A stretch of 54,168 nucleotides of DNA from Bacillota bacterium (GTDB lineage: Bacteria > Bacillota > Clostridia > Acetivibrionales > JAEZXR01), in contig JAEZXR010000016.1 in NCBI GenBank assembly GCA_023419605.1, forward strand, positions 1 to 54,168, given 5' to 3'. This document shows, one piece after another, positions 1 to 9,833 of this stretch. A program made the translations under genes and the position numbers. Below the pieces are notes generated by a model that saw only the letters and a list, made by a program, of their open reading frames with translations, was not told where the DNA came from and made no database searches. The number at the start of each line of letters is the position of its first letter. The stretch's first letter is position 1.

Positions 1-40
1 AGGGGACATTCCCCGATGTTTTATCAGGGGTGTGTCCCCT
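1..40. repeat. REP-like palindromic repeat, copy 1
   Basis: A GGGGACATTCCCC block and a GGGGTGTGTCCCC block face each other around a short AT-rich loop, so the element can fold into an imperfect hairpin. The same element occurs in inverted orientation at 11384-11421. The GGGGAC...GTCCCC ends resemble REP-type elements of Firmicutes, but no transposase is in view. It lies downstream of the last gene of the cluster and could also act in 3' end formation. Confidence 0.7.
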
Positions 41-104
41 TGTCGCACGAAACGGGAATTATCAATTTCACTACTTTCTATCCAATCCCACTTTGCAAAA
101 ACCT

Positions 105-3100
105 TTAATGGTTCTGATTATACTTTAAATCCTTCAATGCGTTTCCCAGTATGTAGAACACTGCATTGGAGGTGTTCCCCATCTGCCAGGTATCCTTCCA
201 GTAGCTGTTCCCGTACTGCTTTCCGTTCTTTGTAGCCAGTACGTCAAAGCAGATAAAGGAATCCTGTTTTGTTTCCAGCGGAATGATCCACTCAAAGGAC
301 CACATTTCACCGATTTTATCCACAGGAACAACATCCTCCGTGTGGGTAATTCCCGATCCGTTCTCTAATAAGTATCGCGGCTTCATAATAAGCGAGTCCG
401 GGGCTCCTCTGGCCCTGATGTAGAACTTCACCTTAACACCTGCTTTTACACTCTCTATCGGGTAGTTTACAGGTCGGTATCCATTCAGGTTATAGTTTAC
501 AGGCATTTTTTGCGTCTTTATATCCGTCCCGCTCCGGCTCTGATAGGTGTCCACACTTCCATCGCCGTTGGTATCCCTGCTGTCAAAATAATAATCCCTC
601 CATGCCGTATCCTGTATCATGGTTACGGTAAAGTCATACATTTCAATATAGATTACCGTATAGGTCCCTACACAGCTGTAGGAACTGTTCCCGGCATTGT
701 CCCAGGCTTCCAGATGAAGATACCAGGTACCTTCCTGGTCCTGAACGGTCGGAAAGCTTCCACTTGCTGTGGACTGCCAGCCCGATAGCGGCTTGTCTGC
801 CGATTGGGTCCAGCAATACTTCGTTTCCCGGACACCGCTCAGATTGTCTGTTACCGATACATTCACCGTTACGGGGCCAATGTTTTCCGGAATGGAGGGA
901 GGATTCGCGGTAATCACCGGTGCTACCTTATCGATCAGGTAAGTGCCGGAGTTTACATAGTTCATATTTCCTGCATTGTCGATGACCTCAGCCTGGATTT
1001 TGTGGAGGCCCTGATAAGTAAAGTGGATGGCCCCCGCTGTCGGCCCCCAGGCATATCCGCTCCATGCACCATAGGTGGCACCGTCATTATCGGAGGTCCG
1101 GTAGCGCCACTGTTTTACTCCGCTCAGGTTATCCCAGGGCGCAAAGTTTACACTGACATCCTGGTTTGTCCATGCCTGGCTGTATGGAATTGCGGTACCT
1201 GCCGGAGGGGTTTTGTCAATCATGTAGGGCCCCCGGTACCGGTAGAAGGTATTGCCGGCGTTATCCCATACCCGCATATGGAGATACCAGATTCCCTCTG
1301 CGGAATAGGTTAGTGGAAAGCTCTTCTGGTACATGGTACCGTCAAACCATCCCGGCTCCGTTGTCCCGGTCGTGGTGGTATAAGAAACCCGGTTGAAATC
1401 ATTCTCGCCGTTGTCATCTGCTGTGACGGTTACATTTACATTCTGGTTTATCCATCCTGTACTTTTAGGGTCCGCATCTACCAGCGGTGTCAAGTTTACT
1501 TTTGTAGTATCAACGGTTCGTATCGCGGGCTTACTCCATGCACCCTGCCGGTCCAGTACTTCAAGGGAGACTTCGTAGAGAAGACCTTTTTCAATGTATG
1601 ATGGCATTTGTCCATAAATCCATTCCGTACTGCCCTTAGGCCGATACTTCCACTTCCAGGATACAATCCCCTTATTCGGTGTAGATATTCTATCGAGGTC
1701 ATAGGAACTGTCTACAATGATGGTATTATATCCGGTTCCGTTTTTACTCAACATGATCTGGTAGTCTGCAACGGGCCTTCGATGTACATAGACTTTGGTA
1801 GGGTCCGAAGTTCTGCTCCACAACCAATAATTCGAGAATCTTCCGTCGGAAATTGGCCTGTCCTGGGCCTGGCATTCTATCATATATCTGCCCACCTGGG
1901 AAGGTTCCTCGGTAAAATTCGTCAACCATTGCCCGGAAGACGGATTTTGCCCTTGGTTGTTCTCAAAGACACTAGGGTCATGGGTAAAGCGCCAGTGCAA
2001 AGCGTTCATGGGGTCTATTTCATAATCATCGTATACAATGCTATAAGAAAGCTTGTCTTCTCCTTGAACCAGATAAATGGCATTGGGATCTTCTGCTACG
2101 CTTCCAGGATACCGGGAGCCGAAAAAGGCTATAAACTGCTCCTGTTTATCAAACCGCAAAGAATCCTTTACTTTTCCTCCGTATAGATCCTTTATTGTTT
2201 TTTCTTGGGTGAATTGCCGTATGTAGGGCGGGCTGAATCTCCCTCCCATGGCCTGCTTGGGTGTAACAAAATATACCGCAAACTTGTTGTCCTGCAAGTA
2301 GTTAATAGTATCCTGGTTTAATCCGGCCCAGGGATAATACGTCCCAAACCCTAAACCCGTTGCATACCGGTACTGATCGGATAGATATACAAAAATTTTG
2401 TCTGCTTCAGGCCTCAAGGCAGCTGATTTTATTGCCGCGGTACTTATGGACTCCACATTTATGGTTTTTTCCATTACAATCTGACTGGCAATGGCACTGT
2501 TCAGCTTTGTACCCAACTTGTCGACGCTTTCTCTCCTGTTTTTTATGGTAACGTTTCCATCTGTATCTATTAGAAAGTTTGACTCGGAATCTTCAAAGTA
2601 CCGGAAATCCTCATAATTGGTATCTAAGAAATCTCCGTTTTTATCCTGCCTGACAACGGAATGATCCGTTATCTTTATCAGCTTATTGGCAGCTTCGGAG
2701 TCTGTCGTTGCCTTAACGGCAGGTCCCAACGGAACCGTCCTTTCCTGCAGCACCGTGGAATAGATGGCGTCTCCATTATCATCCGTCCCGCTTTCATAGG
2801 TATAGCTATAGGAAAACTTTCCGTCATAAGTGGTATAGTCAATCCGGTTGAGTTGATTGTCATAGGCCAGATCCGCTACATTGGAAGCAAGCGGGGTTCC
2901 TCCTGAAAGATAGTTGTTAAAGGTATAGAGCTTGTTATCCTGTGACAGTACCACATTATTTTTTGTTATTTTCCTTGGCAGCTCCCTTTTAGCAACCCAG
3001 GCGGGATCATACCTCCAATTGTAAATGTCTCCACTGTAGGTAATACAGTATATGTACTCATCTTTGATTAGCATTTGCTTTACATTGCTTGCAACCTCCA

Positions 3101-5027
3101 CCTGGGCATAAAGATAACTATATGGATTCCAGGTATAGTGCAGGACAATAACCCTGTTGTCCTCCGTCAAAAAGCACAGAGCAGTGTGTCCTGAACTTCC
3201 TCCGGTGTAATACCGTAAAAAATAACTTTTAAATTCTTTTATCCGGTAAGGACTGATGAGTTGATAGTATCCGTTATACCGGCTGCCTGCATCGGTAATC
3301 TTCTGAAACTTAAAATTTCCGCGGCTATTGTTGTAATCCAACACCCTGGAATTATTGGTATAAAAGTTACCTTCCGCATCAATTACATATTGGCCATTGC
3401 CATAAGTATTATAGTTGTCCCTGATTTCAAAATTGCCCATGTCCTGTACGTTCCAGTTTACTATATTGGCCGCCGTCTCGGGCTGATTTAAGTCTCCCAG
3501 GCTGTACCACAGATTATTGAACCGGTCCCCGACTCTCACGTAGCCTGACTTGAACGAAAAATTGTCTTTAAAGCTTCTATAGATTCTTTGCCCTACCACA
3601 GTTTTATTGACAGCATCCACCCTGAAGGTCTTTATATCCACGCCTGCACCTGCGTTTGATCTTACCTGACTCTCAAAAGCATCGGTGGTGGCACTGTCTT
3701 TATCCGTGGCGATCACCAGGTCGACCTTGTCCCCCGGAGGCTGTATGAAGTAGTCAATTTTCTCTATAAGTCCGGCCCCGTCTACATCGTTTTTGTCAAA
3801 TTTCCTATAGTCGGAAGCACTTTGTGTAATGAGCTGGTTCAGTGTGAGGTTCTGAATGGAAGTATTATAAGTACTTTCCGAAAAGGTCATTTTATACTGC
3901 TCATTCTTGTATATACGGGGGTATGTATACATGGAATTACCTTCATCATCGTCACCGATGTAAATCGGATGTGCAAAGTCTGCTTCAGCCTTTACAGTTC
4001 CAAAGTTTATATCTAAAATATTAGGGTCCGTCGCTGCCAGTACAATACCATTGGAGTCCTTAACATACTTCCCTAGATTATCACTCCGGAGATTGCCAAA
4101 CAAAAAGTTACTGCTATTCGTTGCGTTATAGATAGCCGTTGAATAAAAATCCGTACTGGCTCCGTCTATTGCAAGGATATAGAATGCTTTGCTGTCCTGT
4201 CTGGCCATAAGCTCGCTCTGTGACAAGTTCCATGATCTTACGGTATTGGTACACGGGGTACTTTCATATCTATGAAAGGCAACATTAGGCTCAAATGTAA
4301 ATTGAAAAGGATATGGTGTTAACATATCGTGATATCCAGATGATGTCGGACCGGAATAGGAATTATGGAACCATGTACAATTCATGTTAGGTATTTCATC
4401 ATATCTTGACCCATCGTAGGGTATGCCATATGGTACGTAAGTAATTGGGCCAGAGAAGTTATATACATCAAAGGTACGATACGTACCGCTCACGTCTCTT
4501 GACACAGTACTCCTATATACGGATGTAGGTGCTTGCACAGGTGTGGCTGGTGGGGGCGCTTCACCAGGCAACCTATAAATAGGGTTAAAACAAACATTGA
4601 AATCTTCATCCTTGTTTAGAGTCATATAGACGCCCATAATGTTTAAATTGTATTTCCCCTTATAATGAGACTTTCCCACTATACCGTAGACAGATTTATT
4701 GAATGTTCCTGCCTGGGTTCCCATATCCATTTTAGGAAGATTGCCCGATACTTGTGTCCGAATATCAAACCTTCCGGCATTGGTAGCCTTAAATTCGGAT
4801 ATGGAGTTTTGAAGTCTGCCAAGCTTTTCCCCCGTATAGTCCGTAATAACAATTACGTCCACTTTTTTCTTGCTAACAGCACTAAAGCTTGCTGTAGGGG
4901 CGATATTATCCCTATTATTTATTAAATCGGTGAGAGAAAGAGCAGAAACACTTGCCATATTTGTGAGTAGCATTATTGGCAGGAGTAGGAGGCATAAAAG
5001 CCTTCTAGCCCTGTTGCTTATTTTCAT
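105..5027 (-). CDS. Giant secreted surface protein with VWA-like and Ig-like domains
   Basis: A 1640-residue exported protein of unknown function. It begins with a signal peptide (Arg-rich start, Leu-rich core, Ala-Ser-Ala end near residue 29). Near residue 55 a DVIVITDYTG stretch resembles the first strand and MIDAS of a von Willebrand A fold, and a second copy (DLVIATDKDS) follows near residue 445. The middle (about 500-760) holds short repeats of the form 'hydrophobic-D-x-x-G/N-x-hydrophobic-Y' that suggest RCC1-type propeller blades. Residues about 1195-1460 contain three tandem Ig-like modules sharing DNLSGV or a variant and WDNAGN or a variant. An EF-hand-like DTNGDGSVD lies near residue 1490. 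The start is preceded by AGGGGG. It is the last gene of the pilus cluster, 9 bases after its neighbour, so it may be a tip adhesin or substrate; that is inference. Confidence 0.8.
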   Translation of the reverse strand: MKISNRARRLLCLLLLPIMLLTNMASVSALSLTDLINNRDNIAPTASFSAVSKKKVDVIVITDYTGEKLGRLQNSISEFKATNAGRFDIRTQVSGNLPKMDMGTQAGTFNKSVYGIVGKSHYKGKYNLNIMGVYMTLNKDEDFNVCFNPIYRLPGEAPPPATPVQAPTSVYRSTVSRDVSGTYRTFDVYNFSGPITYVPYGIPYDGSRYDEIPNMNCTWFHNSYSGPTSSGYHDMLTPYPFQFTFEPNVAFHRYESTPCTNTVRSWNLSQSELMARQDSKAFYILAIDGASTDFYSTAIYNATNSSNFLFGNLRSDNLGKYVKDSNGIVLAATDPNILDINFGTVKAEADFAHPIYIGDDDEGNSMYTYPRIYKNEQYKMTFSESTYNTSIQNLTLNQLITQSASDYRKFDKNDVDGAGLIEKIDYFIQPPGDKVDLVIATDKDSATTDAFESQVRSNAGAGVDIKTFRVDAVNKTVVGQRIYRSFKDNFSFKSGYVRVGDRFNNLWYSLGDLNQPETAANIVNWNVQDMGNFEIRDNYNTYGNGQYVIDAEGNFYTNNSRVLDYNNSRGNFKFQKITDAGSRYNGYYQLISPYRIKEFKSYFLRYYTGGSSGHTALCFLTEDNRVIVLHYTWNPYSYLYAQVEVASNVKQMLIKDEYIYCITYSGDIYNWRYDPAWVAKRELPRKITKNNVVLSQDNKLYTFNNYLSGGTPLASNVADLAYDNQLNRIDYTTYDGKFSYSYTYESGTDDNGDAIYSTVLQERTVPLGPAVKATTDSEAANKLIKITDHSVVRQDKNGDFLDTNYEDFRYFEDSESNFLIDTDGNVTIKNRRESVDKLGTKLNSAIASQIVMEKTINVESISTAAIKSAALRPEADKIFVYLSDQYRYATGLGFGTYYPWAGLNQDTINYLQDNKFAVYFVTPKQAMGGRFSPPYIRQFTQEKTIKDLYGGKVKDSLRFDKQEQFIAFFGSRYPGSVAEDPNAIYLVQGEDKLSYSIVYDDYEIDPMNALHWRFTHDPSVFENNQGQNPSSGQWLTNFTEEPSQVGRYMIECQAQDRPISDGRFSNYWLWSRTSDPTKVYVHRRPVADYQIMLSKNGTGYNTIIVDSSYDLDRISTPNKGIVSWKWKYRPKGSTEWIYGQMPSYIEKGLLYEVSLEVLDRQGAWSKPAIRTVDTTKVNLTPLVDADPKSTGWINQNVNVTVTADDNGENDFNRVSYTTTTGTTEPGWFDGTMYQKSFPLTYSAEGIWYLHMRVWDNAGNTFYRYRGPYMIDKTPPAGTAIPYSQAWTNQDVSVNFAPWDNLSGVKQWRYRTSDNDGATYGAWSGYAWGPTAGAIHFTYQGLHKIQAEVIDNAGNMNYVNSGTYLIDKVAPVITANPPSIPENIGPVTVNVSVTDNLSGVRETKYCWTQSADKPLSGWQSTASGSFPTVQDQEGTWYLHLEAWDNAGNSSYSCVGTYTVIYIEMYDFTVTMIQDTAWRDYYFDSRDTNGDGSVDTYQSRSGTDIKTQKMPVNYNLNGYRPVNYPIESVKAGVKVKFYIRARGAPDSLIMKPRYLLENGSGITHTEDVVPVDKIGEMWSFEWIIPLETKQDSFICFDVLATKNGKQYGNSYWKDTWQMGNTSNAVFYILGNALKDLKYNQNH

Positions 5028-5036
5028 ATTTTCCCC

Positions 5037-7340
5037 CTATTTAATATAAAACGTATTTGCTCTTTTTATATCTGCTGCTGTTATAAATTCAGGTATGGTA
5101 TTGATGTAATTCCCGTAGGCATCCTGTTCCATCAAATCTTCTTCTACTTCAATGTCATATCGGGCTTTTCCTACCCCCTGCCCCTGGTCACTGTAATATC
5201 TCTTTATAGCTTCTACGGCAGTTCCTTGATAGAACATGTCCAGCGTTTCATCCTCAAAATCCCCGTCATTATCAGAATCAAATCGGCAGTAGTACTTTCG
5301 CAGATAGATTTTATCTCCATCCGGACTGTAGGACGTGTCATAGACAGTCGTTTCTCCGTACCTTCTGCCCTGACCATCTGTATATTCCCGGATAGACCTT
5401 GCAGGAACTATCAGTTGGGCCATCGGTGGAAGATTCGGAGCCACGTCAACGAGGGTGTAGGTGGTATCCGACTGCCCTAGGGTATTCGTTACGGTAAGAG
5501 TTACTTTTAGCCGCCCTGCTTTCTTTACCAGGAAGTCCTTTTGTGCCATTCCTATGAGTCCTCCCAGGTACTTTATGTCGGAATCGGTACAGCCACTGAC
5601 AGCAGTTATTACCCATTTTGTCTTTGTATGATCTATGGGGTACCGCTTTGAAGCTACACTCTTCGTGGAATCCACTGTAATTTTATAGTTTTCCTTCAGC
5701 CTTCCTTTTACGTCAATCTGTGCCTTTGGTACGGGAGGAAGTACTTTGATAGTTTTTGAAGTAGAGTCCGTGGCCCCGTGGTTATCCGTTACCCGATGGT
5801 ATACACTGACATTCCCGGGTGTATCAAACCATGTAGTCGAACCAAAACCTATAATGGGCTTTTGAGCCTGGGGTGCAGACCAATAGTAGTCGGTTATGTA
5901 TCCGTCCGGGTCATAAGAATCGGAGTCTATGTCTATGTCATCGCCAGCCATCACTTCATCGGCAGAGCTAATAATGGCAACAGGGGGTTTATTCACTGGG
6001 GGTGGGGTCGGGGTCGGAGCAGCTGCTTCTACCTTGACTGTTACTGAAACCGTACCGTCAGTGGAGTTGCCTTTATTGTCAACCACCTTTGAAATATAGT
6101 AGGTATACTCGCCTTCCTGGTTTTTCGTGTAAGACTTAAAAAACTCGTTAGGGTTTCTTATAGGCTTCATGGTAACAAGGAAGGTTTCAGTGCTACTGCC
6201 TTTTGCCTTGAAAGTTTCAGTGACGGTCCACTGAGCAATTCCTGTCGCCGGGGCCGCAAATCCGCAATGATCAACCACGGTGTAGTTTTGCCCTATAGTT
6301 ACGCTCTTTGGGCTTGCATCAATGCCAAGTGTGGGCTTTGATCCTGTTGGGGGTGGTGTGGGTGTGGGGGTTGCAGTTGGCGAATAGTAATAGTATACAT
6401 AGCTATTTGGTTGAGTATCTTTCAAATTGGCTGTTATAGGACTAATATAGTCCTTTTTAGGTTGACTATTTGCATCCCCCTCGCTTCCATACCCGAAGAT
6501 GTATTTATCCGGGGTTGATTTATATCCGGATACGCTCACTGGCTGTGCGGTCGGATTACCTGGAAGAGTAATATTATTGTTTATTTCTGCCGTTGCGATT
6601 TCTGCGACTGAGTTGACATCCTTATGGCGAACCGTGAAGGAACCTTTTGCTTTAGCTGGTATATACTCTGTCGTTGCCCAATCTCTCCTATCCCGCAATT
6701 CACCTGCCACAGTACCCCAGTTATAATTTGAATACAAATTCGAATCACTTGCCCAGTAGTAACCGTCTAGTGCTCCGTTTACAAATACAGCTACTTGTAA
6801 TTCTCCTTCCAAAAGATATGTTCCTGGCCCTTTACCTAATTTATCAAATTCATTTGCTAATTGGTCTTTATTTACTCCTGTATTTCCATAACCATCATAC
6901 CCTACTATAATATTAGGATCCTGTTTTTGGCCATCTATTTTAACGATTTTTGCCTGAACAGACACATAGGAAAGACTAGCATCTGGATCTATAATGGTAT
7001 CTTTGTAAAAATTCACAATTACCGAAGTCCTTGCTCCTACTTTATCCTCCATAGTTATAGTTATCGGCCCAGCAGGAGATGATAGGGAAACATTCATGCT
7101 TGACCCAGATGTATAGGAATAAAAGTTATTATCGTAATACAAATTAAAGCCTGCCTCAGATGATTGTACTGTAAAATTTGCTGTACTTCCAGTGTAATGA
7201 ATACTTCCTCCATTGTAGATCGTCCTTCCCGAACTATCTATTATTGTCATAGAGGCAGCATAAGCTGTAGCGGGAAAAAGTGAAAAAAGGAAAAATAAAA
7301 ATATAAAAAAGCTAAAATATTTTTTATATTTTAAGAACAT
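5037..7340 (-). CDS. Secreted PKD-domain protein
   Basis: A 767-residue protein with a clear signal peptide (hydrophobic core ending AYA-A near residue 29). Two low-complexity Thr/Pro linkers (TPTPTPPP type, near residues 330 and 450) separate a unique N-terminal part from the rest. After the second linker, residues about 465-560 form a typical PKD domain (PPVAIISS start, DSYDPDG core, VTDNHGATDST end). An acidic DSDNDGDFEDE stretch near residue 705 may bind calcium. Its stop is 9 bases before the giant protein, and GGTGGTG precedes its start just after the upstream stop, so the three secreted proteins look co-transcribed. It is probably extracellular and displayed by or with the pilus machine; no enzymatic motif was seen. 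Confidence 0.8.
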   Translation of the reverse strand: MFLKYKKYFSFFIFLFFLFSLFPATAYAASMTIIDSSGRTIYNGGSIHYTGSTANFTVQSSEAGFNLYYDNNFYSYTSGSSMNVSLSSPAGPITITMEDKVGARTSVIVNFYKDTIIDPDASLSYVSVQAKIVKIDGQKQDPNIIVGYDGYGNTGVNKDQLANEFDKLGKGPGTYLLEGELQVAVFVNGALDGYYWASDSNLYSNYNWGTVAGELRDRRDWATTEYIPAKAKGSFTVRHKDVNSVAEIATAEINNNITLPGNPTAQPVSVSGYKSTPDKYIFGYGSEGDANSQPKKDYISPITANLKDTQPNSYVYYYYSPTATPTPTPPPTGSKPTLGIDASPKSVTIGQNYTVVDHCGFAAPATGIAQWTVTETFKAKGSSTETFLVTMKPIRNPNEFFKSYTKNQEGEYTYYISKVVDNKGNSTDGTVSVTVKVEAAAPTPTPPPVNKPPVAIISSADEVMAGDDIDIDSDSYDPDGYITDYYWSAPQAQKPIIGFGSTTWFDTPGNVSVYHRVTDNHGATDSTSKTIKVLPPVPKAQIDVKGRLKENYKITVDSTKSVASKRYPIDHTKTKWVITAVSGCTDSDIKYLGGLIGMAQKDFLVKKAGRLKVTLTVTNTLGQSDTTYTLVDVAPNLPPMAQLIVPARSIREYTDGQGRRYGETTVYDTSYSPDGDKIYLRKYYCRFDSDNDGDFEDETLDMFYQGTAVEAIKRYYSDQGQGVGKARYDIEVEEDLMEQDAYGNYINTIPEFITAADIKRANTFYIK

Positions 7341-7344
7341 ATCA

Positions 7345-8364
7345 TCACCACCAAGCTGTCACAAAAAATGATTCGTCTCCCCATATTGTTCTAGTCAGGT
7401 CAGTATAATCACCGCGTATAAAAAATTTCTGGCCCCCATATTCCAGTGTTTTCTTTCCGGTTGTTTTACACTCCAACATGGAATTAAAAACAAAGTCCTT
7501 GAAATCCTGTGTCCCTGGTACAGCAATATTAATAACTTCCTTTAATCTTTGGATTTCCTTATCTCCATTTTTAGAAATAGATATTTTCCACATAAAACCG
7601 CTTTCTCTTGCATCCACCGTTAGATATCCCTGGTATCTCTTTTGATAAGGGTTATAGCAGCCATAGCCCACGTCTAGCCTTCCAGAGTCAGTACCGTTGT
7701 CATCACCAGAAATGTATATAATATCATCATACTTTAGTAGTCCTTGCAAATTAACAAACCGGTCTAAATCGTCTTTTGTTAATCCATAAATGTAATAGGG
7801 ATTTCCAGGTATTGCATTATTGGGACCTGGTTCCCCAGTCGGTATGGGTATCGCAGGAATTTGTGTTGGAGTCGGTGCTGGAGTTGGTGTTGCTACAACT
7901 TCCACTGTCCCATCACTCCTCAATATCACCGTATTATTCACCTCATCCCAAGCCACCCCGGCTCCGAGAGTCTCGGACACAAATCTCAGCGGCACAAAAG
8001 TTCGATCCCCCTTCAATACCGCCTGGGTATCAAACTCCTTCTTCACATCACTCTTCCCATCATTCACAATAGCCGAATTCTCCCCGATCCTGAGCAAAAT
8101 CCGATAAGGTGCCTTGGTAATGGTCACCAGCTCCCGGGACTCCTCCCACTCCACCTTACAGCCCATAGCCTCTGACACAAACCTTACAGGGACCAGGGTC
8201 CTTTCATCCTCATTCACATAGGGCTGGGCATCAGGAAAACCGATTAACTTTCCATCCAGCTTTACATTCACCCCTTCAATGACCTCCGCCTTCATGCTTA
8301 CAGGCACCATCAGTGCGGCTAACCCCAGTACGGCTGTTACTGCAATACTTATAACTTTCTTCAT
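7345..8364 (-). CDS. Copper amine oxidase N-terminal-like (stalk) domain protein
   Basis: A secreted protein of about 339 residues. After a signal peptide (MKKVISIAV...) two tandem repeats of the CuAO-N1 stalk domain are visible, each with a TLVPVRFVSEAMG- or TFVPLRFVSETLG-type core, followed by a Pro/Thr linker and a C-terminal domain that was not recognised. These domains are common in surface proteins of Clostridia and do not imply amine oxidase activity. The frame is open to an upstream ATG at 8382, but AAGGAAG at the right distance favours the ATG at 8364. Four bases separate it from the PKD gene. Confidence 0.85.
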   Translation of the reverse strand: MKKVISIAVTAVLGLAALMVPVSMKAEVIEGVNVKLDGKLIGFPDAQPYVNEDERTLVPVRFVSEAMGCKVEWEESRELVTITKAPYRILLRIGENSAIVNDGKSDVKKEFDTQAVLKGDRTFVPLRFVSETLGAGVAWDEVNNTVILRSDGTVEVVATPTPAPTPTQIPAIPIPTGEPGPNNAIPGNPYYIYGLTKDDLDRFVNLQGLLKYDDIIYISGDDNGTDSGRLDVGYGCYNPYQKRYQGYLTVDARESGFMWKISISKNGDKEIQRLKEVINIAVPGTQDFKDFVFNSMLECKTTGKKTLEYGGQKFFIRGDYTDLTRTIWGDESFFVTAWW

Positions 8365-8392
8365 TTCATCTCTTCCTTTCATTTTGCTAGTT

Positions 8393-9052
8393 TTATGGGC
8401 TCTTTCTCTCCACTTTGGCCCCTTTGAAGCCTACAAAGGTAGCAGTTCTTTTACGGAAAAGTCCATCAATTTCATAATCCTTGATGAAAACCAGATAATA
8501 GGGCCTCTTCTTAAACTGTGTGGTCTTTGTATTCCCATTTACATAGATCACATGCTTGTCCGCCTCGGGATCGGTTGTATTCCAGAAGGAACTCACATTC
8601 GCATTCAGTATCCCTTGCAGGGCATTGGATTCGGTCAAGGTTCCTTCCCTTTTCTCTGCATTAAACTTGATTTTATAGCTCATTCCTGCATCCAGCGGAT
8701 TCACAATGGCAATCAGTGCATGTGTACTGATCTCACTTCTATCCACTCCTGCATTTTCTTTAAAGGTACTGAAAAACGCATTATCGGCACGGGTCTCATG
8801 AAGGAAAATGTTATCCATGCTGAGATTCCCATTTTCATCAAACCCTTCCGCCAAACCCTCCTTACTGGCTGTCACATCGATTTCCTGGACTGCCGCCGAC
8901 ACCCCGTAATCAATGGCCTTGCTGATAAGGCCCCGCTTATAGGAGTAGAGGGCAAAGTCAGCGGCATTGACCAGAACCAGCAAGGCTGCAATGCTAACGG
9001 CAAGCCCCATCATCACAACGCCAAAAGCTCCTCCCCGGTTGTCTTTCCACAA
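8393..9052 (-). CDS. TadE/TadG-like pseudopilin
   Basis: About 220 residues. The N terminus carries GGAFGVVMMG followed by a single strongly hydrophobic helix, then a polar extracellular domain; this is the layout of Tad pilus pseudopilins, although the usual Glu after the Gly is missing. The frame is open back to 9238, but that stretch crosses a hairpin at 9081-9137 and overlaps the previous gene, so it is unlikely to be coding. The true start is uncertain: a TTG at 9052 is given here, and an ATT just after GGAGG near 9075 is an alternative. It follows the other small pseudopilins in the same operon. Confidence 0.6.
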   Translation of the reverse strand: MWKDNRGGAFGVVMMGLAVSIAALLVLVNAADFALYSYKRGLISKAIDYGVSAAVQEIDVTASKEGLAEGFDENGNLSMDNIFLHETRADNAFFSTFKENAGVDRSEISTHALIAIVNPLDAGMSYKIKFNAEKREGTLTESNALQGILNANVSSFWNTTDPEADKHVIYVNGNTKTTQFKKRPYYLVFIKDYEIDGLFRKRTATFVGFKGAKVERKSP

Positions 9053-9080
9053 ACCCCTGGGGGGACTTAAAATATTACCT

Positions 9081-9137
9081 CCGCTTTTGTGCGGGCCCTG
9101 CGTGTTGTCCACGCAGGGTATAGCACAACGATAGCGG
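9081..9137. repeat. Intercistronic two-part hairpin
   Basis: An inner perfect 9-bp stem (9096-9104 with 9110-9118) is enclosed by an outer imperfect stem (9081-9092 with 9123-9137). There is no T-run, so it is not a classical terminator. It lies between two pseudopilin genes and may set mRNA stability or be a REP-like element. Confidence 0.6.
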
Positions 9138-9158
9138 AAGTTATATTTTAACTGTCCC

Positions 9159-9605
9159 CTAGTTGTCGTATTCGACCCTGCATTGGGCTTTTGCGACATA
9201 ATACAGATTTTTCGAAGGATCAGGGTCCACACCCCCATTCTGCAATTTTGAGTAGTTGGAGGGCTGGGAGGATTTTACGTACACCAGGAAGGCCTCTCCT
9301 TTACCCAGTTGGGTATTGGGCGTATAAGCGGACCAGTCAGTGACGGTTCCATCTACATACCTTCCTCTTTTTAACAATATACTACCATTAAGGTCGTCAA
9401 ATTTCCACAGTGTGCCCAACTTTGTCTTAAACTCGTTATACTCATCCGGTGTCAGAACACCGGTAATCTTCACCTTGTAGGCGATACTGTCGGTCAGGTC
9501 CTTTATGTACCGCTCCTTTGTGTCATACTCGTAAAACAGTACCCCTTTAAAAAACAGCAATGCAATAAAGGGGACCAGAATTAAAAACGCATAGATTTTG
9601 CTCAT
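9159..9605 (-). CDS. Small pseudopilin-like membrane-anchored protein
   Basis: About 148 residues. It starts MSKIYAFLILVPF, a single N-terminal membrane helix, followed by a soluble domain with Tyr and Lys and no recognised motif. The ATG at 9605 is chosen because GAGAGG lies just upstream; the frame is open further up to 9671 but lacks a ribosome site there. Its place between the micro-pilins and a TadE-like protein suggests a minor pilus subunit. The family was not identified. Confidence 0.65.
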   Translation of the reverse strand: MSKIYAFLILVPFIALLFFKGVLFYEYDTKERYIKDLTDSIAYKVKITGVLTPDEYNEFKTKLGTLWKFDDLNGSILLKRGRYVDGTVTDWSAYTPNTQLGKGEAFLVYVKSSQPSNYSKLQNGGVDPDPSKNLYYVAKAQCRVEYDN

Positions 9606-9675
9606 CTTGACCTCTCCGCAAGAACACCTAAATGGAGCGCACGTTCCCGCACACCCCATTTTCTCTTTCATGGGG

Positions 9676-9822
9676 CTATTTAATGTTGGTGTTCATGTTT
9701 TTAACCGCTTCGTAGGATGTTTGGCCTGTAGCTTTGATCTGGGTACACACCGGGACGATTACTGCGATAATTAAGGCGATACACAGGCCTAAAAGGATAA
9801 TTGACATTATAACCTTGTTCAT
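9676..9822 (-). CDS. Pilin-like micro-protein 1 (48 aa)
   Basis: A 48-residue protein beginning MNKVIMSIILLG, with one 20-residue hydrophobic helix ending at IVPVC and a short polar tail (QTSYEAVKNMNTN). It is paralogous to the next two genes: all share M-x-K-V-[IV]-[ML]-S-[VI]-I, then a helix rich in Ala, Ile, Leu and Val, then a V-P turn. GGGGGTAGACC precedes the start. Found by hand translation. It is likely a small pilin or membrane scaffold of the second Tad-like motor; this is inference from position and architecture. Confidence 0.7.
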   Translation of the reverse strand: MNKVIMSIILLGLCIALIIAVIVPVCTQIKATGQTSYEAVKNMNTNIK

Positions 9823-9833
9823 GGTCTACCCCC

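Noticed and set aside
8279..9070. A 263-codon plus-strand open frame opposite the stalk-domain and pseudopilin genes
   Set aside because: It is antisense to genes with signal peptide, domain and ribosome-site support, and its translation has no coherent features.
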